This document shows positions 14,687 to 18,178 of a DNA stretch of 18,178 bases, one piece after another (position 1 is the first letter of the stretch; every line of letters starts with the position of its first letter). Made by a program: the position numbers and the translations under genes. Origin of the DNA: DAISIL01 sp036822015 (GTDB taxonomy: Bacteria; Bacteroidota; Bacteroidia; Cytophagales; Bernardetiaceae); NCBI GenBank assembly GCA_036822015.1, contig DAISIL010000063.1, positions 1 to 18,178 on the forward strand, read 5' to 3'. The notes under the pieces are model-generated. The model had not been told where the DNA came from, ran no database searches, and saw nothing but the letters and a program-made list of their open reading frames with translations.

Positions 14687-15487
14687 ATGAACGACAAACC
14701 ACATATATCTGTCCCGACGATGGCAGACCTAGCCGCCGAGGGTAAGCAACCCGATGTCCTCTTTTGGGTCGGCTGTGCCGGTGCTTTTGATGACCGCTAC
14801 AAGCGCGTAACCAAAGCCATGATAAAGATTTTGCACCATACCGGCACTTCTTTTGCCGTCCTGGGGCCCGAGGAAAGTTGTACCGGAGACCCTGCCCGCA
14901 GGGCCGGCGATGAGTTTACGTTTCAGATGCAAGCCTTGATGAATATTGAAGTTTTGAACGGCTACCAAATCAAAAAAATCATCACGGCCTGCCCGCACTG
15001 CTTCAATACCTTCAAAAATGAATATCCCACACTCGGAGGCAACTACGAGGTCATGCACCATGCCACTTTTCTCCAACAGCTGATCCAGGAGGGCAAACTA
15101 AAAATGGCCGAGAAGGGTAGCTTTCAGGGTAAGCGGATCACGTATCATGACTCTTGCTACCTCGGGCGGGCAAACGGCATCTATGAAGCCCCCCGAAAAG
15201 TTCTCGAACAACTCGATGCCGATCTAGTGGAGATGCGCCGCTGCAAAAGTCAGGGCTTGTGCTGTGGGGCCGGTGGGGCGCAAATTTTCAAAGATGCCGA
15301 AAAGGGCAACAAAGAAGTGCATCACGACCGCGCCGAGGAAGCTTTGCGCACCGGAGCGCAGGTAGTTGCTGCCGCTTGTCCCTTCTGTATGACCATGTTA
15401 AGCGATGGTGTAAAGCACTACGAAAAAGAGAAAACGGTCATGGTACGCGATCTGGCCGAGCTAGTTGTGGCTGCCGAAGGTTGGTGA
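14687..15487 (+). CDS. CCG-domain Fe-S protein (HdrB/EtfD C-terminal-like)
   Basis: A 266-residue soluble protein with two Cys-rich CCG domains. The first has Cys30 (VGCAG), Cys65 and CPHC (102-105); the second has Cys157 (HDSCYLGR), CC at 192-193 (LCCGAGG) and CPFC (231-234). Such domains bind a non-cubane or regular Fe-S cluster at the catalytic end of heterodisulfide reductase, GlcF/LldE and EtfD. All nine cysteines expected for two such domains are in place, so it should be active. It is co-transcribed with the membrane subunit. Its stop lies 3 bases from the convergent photolyase stop, with no terminator hairpin between. Confidence 0.87.
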   Translation: MNDKPHISVPTMADLAAEGKQPDVLFWVGCAGAFDDRYKRVTKAMIKILHHTGTSFAVLGPEESCTGDPARRAGDEFTFQMQALMNIEVLNGYQIKKIITACPHCFNTFKNEYPTLGGNYEVMHHATFLQQLIQEGKLKMAEKGSFQGKRITYHDSCYLGRANGIYEAPRKVLEQLDADLVEMRRCKSQGLCCGAGGAQIFKDAEKGNKEVHHDRAEEALRTGAQVVAAACPFCMTMLSDGVKHYEKEKTVMVRDLAELVVAAEGW

Positions 15488-15490
15488 GCC

Positions 15491-17020
15491 TCACAGCTCA
15501 TCTAGCCGCTCAAGATACGCATCTGCCTGGGCAAGCGTTTTGCCGCGCTCTTCATTGTTCATCTTGTCCCAGGTGCGATAAACCATGCCGATACGCGGGT
15601 TCTTTTCGAGGGATTCGCGGTTTCGGGCATGAAAATCCCAATACAGGCTATTAAAAGGACAAGCCTTATCGCCGTGTCTCTTTTTTGGATCGTAATCGCA
15701 ATTTTTGCAATAGTTACTCATCTTTTGGATGTAGTTGGCCGAAGAAACGTAGGGTTTTGTCCCCACAATACCGCCGTCAGCAAACTGGCTCATGCCTCGG
15801 GTGTTCGTGATCTCGACCCATTCGATGGCATCTGCATAGATGCCCAGATACCACTGATCCACCTGGTCGGGGGCGATGCCAGCCAGCAGGGCGAAGTTAC
15901 CCGTAATCATCAGGCGTTGGATGTGATGCGCGTAAGCGTGATCGAGTGATTGACCGATGGCCTGCCCGAGGCAGTGCATCTTTGTTTTGCCCGTCCAGTA
16001 AAAGCTCGGCAGCGGGTGCTGGTGTCCAAAAAAGTTCATCTCGGCATAGCCCGGCATCTGATCCCAGTAGATACCGCGCATATACTCCCGCCAGCCAATA
16101 ATCTGACGCACAAAGCCTTCAATCTGTGCTAAGCTGATAGCTTCCGGTCTGGTGCGCCAAGCTGCGATCGACGACTGAACTACCTCCAGGGGAGATAAAA
16201 TTTTTGCGTTGATAGCAAACGAAAGCCGCGAATGAAACAAGTACGGCTCATCGGATACCATCGCATCCTGATACGTGCCAAAATGTGGCAGCAGATGGGC
16301 ATTGAAATAGTCAAGCAGCTGGAGGGCTTCCTGGCGCGTAAGGGCCCAGGTGAAGTTTTTCGGATCGACTTTGCCGATAGTCTCGACCTGCGCCGCCTCG
16401 ATCTCGGAAAGTAGCGCACGCACATCCCGCACAAACACCAGCGGCTCGGGAATGGCTTGCTTACCGTCGTATTTCTTTCGATTTTGAGCATCATAGTTCC
16501 ATTGCCCCCCAATGGGTTGCTCGTTCTCCATCAACAGTTCAAAATCTTTACGCACCTGCCGATAAAAAGATTCCAGCAAGTACATCTTCTTGCCCGCAAA
16601 AAAACGCCTGACAAAAAAGCGATCTACCAAAAAATGCTCCGTATCAGCCACCGTAACGGGGATAGCTAGCCCATCCGTAAAATCGCGTAGCTGCTTGTCT
16701 AGTCGGTACTCGTCCGGGTTTTGGTAGGCAAAATGACTGATCGGGTACGCTTTCATCAGCCGCCGCAGGTTCTCTGTCAGGGACTGGGTGTTGTTGGGAT
16801 CATTGATTTTGAGGTAGATCAAGCGGTGTCCTTCGGCTTGTCGCTCTTGGGCAAAAGCCCGCATGGCTCCAAAAAAAGCGATGACCTTTTGGATATGATG
16901 CCGCACGTAGTCCGTCTCCTGGCGCATCTCCATCATCACATACAAAACCTGATCGTCGGTTGCCTGGAACCAACTGTGTTGGGCGTTGAGTTGGTCGCCC
17001 AGGATAAGCCGTAGTTGCAT
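15491..17020 (-). CDS. phrB: Iron-sulfur (6-4) photolyase, PhrB/FeS-BCP type (photolyase-related protein family)
   Basis: A 509-residue flavoprotein that repairs (6-4) pyrimidine photoproducts in DNA with light. The 4Fe-4S ligands Cys350, Cys438, Cys441 and Cys454 fall at the very numbers known for Agrobacterium PhrB. Trp342, Trp390, Tyr391, His366, Tyr424 and Tyr430, which serve electron transfer and substrate handling there, are also in place. The N-terminal domain (about 1-135) is the antenna-binding half, and the FAD-binding all-helical half follows. ATG 17020 opens the conserved MQLRLILGDQLN start. The family normally uses FAD and dimethyl-ribityllumazine as antenna. No deletion or broken motif is seen. 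It stands alone between the Fe-S operon and the recombinase. Confidence 0.95.
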   Translation of the reverse strand: MQLRLILGDQLNAQHSWFQATDDQVLYVMMEMRQETDYVRHHIQKVIAFFGAMRAFAQERQAEGHRLIYLKINDPNNTQSLTENLRRLMKAYPISHFAYQNPDEYRLDKQLRDFTDGLAIPVTVADTEHFLVDRFFVRRFFAGKKMYLLESFYRQVRKDFELLMENEQPIGGQWNYDAQNRKKYDGKQAIPEPLVFVRDVRALLSEIEAAQVETIGKVDPKNFTWALTRQEALQLLDYFNAHLLPHFGTYQDAMVSDEPYLFHSRLSFAINAKILSPLEVVQSSIAAWRTRPEAISLAQIEGFVRQIIGWREYMRGIYWDQMPGYAEMNFFGHQHPLPSFYWTGKTKMHCLGQAIGQSLDHAYAHHIQRLMITGNFALLAGIAPDQVDQWYLGIYADAIEWVEITNTRGMSQFADGGIVGTKPYVSSANYIQKMSNYCKNCDYDPKKRHGDKACPFNSLYWDFHARNRESLEKNPRIGMVYRTWDKMNNEERGKTLAQADAYLERLDEL

Positions 17021-17100
17021 ACCTTTTTCTGAACAAATCTTTTGTCTGTCGGGATTGTTTTGGGGAGATAAAGGGGTACGTGGGGGGAGCTTGAAATCTG

Positions 17101-17126
17101 CAAAAACTAAAAAATTTTAGCTTTTT
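17101..17126 (-). terminator. Probable intrinsic terminator after the recombinase
   Basis: A small AT-rich dyad CTAAAA/TTTTAG (17107-17120) with flanking A- and T-runs lies directly after the recombinase stop. On the minus strand it is followed by a T-run (17102-17106). The loop is short and the stem weak, so efficiency is uncertain. Confidence 0.4.
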
Positions 17127-17128
17127 GT

Positions 17129-17974
17129 TTAAAGACCATCCAGAGGGCTTTTAATTTTCGATTTTCCGGCATGGGTTATGTGTGTGTAAATTTCCGTTGT
17201 TTTGATGGAATTATGCCCTAAAAGCTCCTGTACGTAGCGGATGTCGGTGCCATTTTCGACTAAATGCTTCGCGAAGCTATGTCGCAAAATATGCGGTGTG
17301 GCATTTTTAGTAATATTCGCCTGTCTGGCTGCCTGCTTCACGATATTTTGAATACTTTTAGCAGAATATCTTGCTTGATTTTGCCCCTCAAACAAATATT
17401 CTTTGGGATGATAGGCTAGAAAATATCTTCTCAATTCCTCCAATAGTCTTGGCGAAAGCATTACCGTGCGGTCTTTATTGCCTTTGGCTCCACGGATCAG
17501 GATACGCATTTGTTCCGAATCAATATCAGCAATCTTGAGTGCAAGTACTTCCGAAACGCGCAGCCCTCCTCCATAAAGTAGCTGAAAGATACAGCGGTGC
17601 TTCAAGTTAGTTAGCGTTGCCAACATTTGCTTTACCTCCGCTTGTGTCAGGTATTTAGGAAGTGGATGCTGTCTGCGTTTGGGATAAAATGGAGCTAAAT
17701 TTAACTTTCTTTGGTAGTTTAGTTCATAAAACTTAGCGATGGTACCGAGTAGTTGCTTTTGGTAGGAATCGCTAATTTTTTCTGTCTCTATCAAATGGAT
17801 CAGATAGTTTTGAATGTTTTTCTCCTGTACCTGTTCGAGATCATATCGCTCAAACGCCTTGAGGAACTTAGCCAGGCAGTTTGCATACGTTTTAATCGTG
17901 CTACGGGCGTAGCGTTGAAGTGCCAGATGCTGCTTAAACTGTTCCACTTTTTCTCGAATAACCACCAGCGACAT
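17129..17974 (-). CDS. Tyrosine recombinase (XerC/D-like integrase)
   Basis: ATG 17974 gives 281 residues; the frame's TTG at 17980 adds two. A SAM-like core-binding domain (about 1-95) is followed by the catalytic domain with Arg139 (GGLRVSE), Lys164 (RGAKGNKDR), His228 and Arg231 (HILRHSF), His254 (LLGHN) and Tyr263 (EIYTH). All catalytic residues are present, so it should be active in site-specific recombination. It lacks the extra domain typical of integron integrases and is not next to a recognisable excisionase, phage or conjugation gene. Whether it serves a mobile element, a phase-variation switch or chromosome-dimer resolution cannot be decided here. The gene is visibly more AT-rich than the photolyase beside it. 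A promoter with repeats lies at 18000-18031. Confidence 0.92.
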   Translation of the reverse strand: MSLVVIREKVEQFKQHLALQRYARSTIKTYANCLAKFLKAFERYDLEQVQEKNIQNYLIHLIETEKISDSYQKQLLGTIAKFYELNYQRKLNLAPFYPKRRQHPLPKYLTQAEVKQMLATLTNLKHRCIFQLLYGGGLRVSEVLALKIADIDSEQMRILIRGAKGNKDRTVMLSPRLLEELRRYFLAYHPKEYLFEGQNQARYSAKSIQNIVKQAARQANITKNATPHILRHSFAKHLVENGTDIRYVQELLGHNSIKTTEIYTHITHAGKSKIKSPLDGL

Positions 17975-17999
17975 TCGCAATGCTATTTTTTTTCAGCAG

Positions 18000-18031
18000 T
18001 AAATTTAAGCTATAAGCAGCTCATAAGCAAA
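18000..18031 (-). promoter_or_regulatory. Bacteroidota-type promoter of the recombinase with direct repeats in the spacer
   Basis: On the minus strand TTTG (18031-18028), a 20-base spacer, then TAAATTTA (18007-18000), one base off the TAnnTTTG consensus. The leader to ATG 17974 would be about 20 bases. Two copies of ATAAGCA (18012-18018 and 18023-18029, 11 bases apart) lie in the spacer and -33, and two further TAAGC copies flank them. Confidence 0.6.
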
Positions 18032-18040
18032 ATTTTAAGC
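18006..18040. repeat. Four short direct TAAGC repeats (candidate operator or recombinase arm sites)
   Basis: TAAGC occurs at 18006-18010, 18013-18017, 18024-18028 and 18036-18040, all in one orientation, with steps of 7, 11 and 12 bases. The two central copies extend to ATAAGCA and lie one helical turn apart within the recombinase promoter. The outer two sit in AAATTT(T)AAGC contexts. Confidence 0.45.
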
Positions 18041-18105
18041 CATTTTTTTCACAAAGTTGTAGATTGGATATACGACACTTGTAAGGAGAAAATAAACGAC
18101 ATGCG

Positions 18106-18113
18106 TATATTTG
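18106..18113 (+). promoter_or_regulatory. Putative -7 box for the right-edge gene
   Basis: TATATTTG is a perfect TAnnTTTG match. A TTG at 18079-18081 lies 24 bases upstream, longer than usual. Transcription would start close to the ATG at 18120. Confidence 0.4.
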
Positions 18114-18119
18114 GGTGTT

Positions 18120-18178
18120 ATGTCTCATTGTAAAGGACCAACTCAAAAAATAAACAGACAAGAAATGAAACACATTAA
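18120..18178 (+). CDS. Start of an unidentified reading frame cut by the right edge
   Basis: From ATG 18120 nineteen codons are open to the window end (MSHCKGPTQKINRQEMKHI), with a second in-frame ATG at 18165. The first start is seven bases after a perfect -7 box, so it would be leaderless; the second would have a leader of about 45 bases. It is too short to recognise and could be a leader peptide or chance. It is divergent from the recombinase. Confidence 0.3.
   Translation, partial: MSHCKGPTQKINRQEMKHI

Noticed and set aside
17129..17974. Integron integrase with attC cassette array
   Set aside because: The recombinase lacks the additional domain of integron integrases, and no cassette-type inverted repeats are visible near it.

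Overview
The window looks like a chromosomal segment from a member of the Bacteroidota, probably an environmental Cytophagia- or Saprospiria-like organism. The evidence is Bacteroidota-type promoters (TTTG, about 20 bases, TAnnTTTG), the near absence of Shine-Dalgarno sequences, and the protein families present. It is draft sequence: a run of 10 N (10016-10025) lies inside an HMG-CoA reductase region. I see no rRNA, tRNA, CRISPR array or insertion sequence, and no gene-free stretch longer than 300 bases.

Left part, minus strand (1-3744): a CoA-transferase of the CaiB/BaiF family, then phaE and phaC, the two subunits of a class III polyhydroxyalkanoate synthase. phaC is cut by the left edge. 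A perfect 12-bp stem-loop with a T-run and a separate -7 box lie between phaE and phaC, so the two subunits may be expressed separately.

Middle-left (about 3790-6165), plus strand: a clearly AT-rich type II restriction-modification island. An N6-adenine methyltransferase with an added N-terminal helix-turn-helix is followed by a PD-(D/E)XK endonuclease gene that overlaps it by 26 bases. The endonuclease frame carries an in-frame TAA at codon 30, so it is probably a pseudogene or a gene using reinitiation. A 15-bp palindrome overlaps the methyltransferase promoter, and that promoter places the transcript start at or next to the ATG.

Centre (6171-12072), minus strand: a tightly packed run of glycosyltransferase, HMG-CoA reductase, LuxC-like acyl-CoA reductase, PQQ-type sugar dehydrogenase lipoprotein and a secreted MORN-like repeat protein. 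Three junctions overlap or nearly touch, which argues for one operon. The two sides of the N gap overlap in homology without being the same sequence, so the HMG-CoA reductase is either two tandem paralogues with missing sequence or a chimeric join.

Right part: divergent from that operon is a FAD-dependent oxidoreductase (12156-13175), then a two-gene membrane Fe-S oxidoreductase module resembling a split EtfD/HdrD, which would fit electron transfer from beta-oxidation flavoproteins to menaquinone. Convergent with it is an iron-sulfur (6-4) photolyase of the PhrB type whose cluster and flavin-site residues fall at the same numbers as in the characterised enzyme. A solo tyrosine recombinase follows, with short direct repeats inside its promoter, and a new reading frame begins at the right edge.

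The strongest candidates for something unusual are the HTH-methyltransferase with its own operator and broken nuclease partner, the HMG-CoA reductase gap, and the repeat-bearing recombinase promoter. None by itself proves a previously undescribed system.
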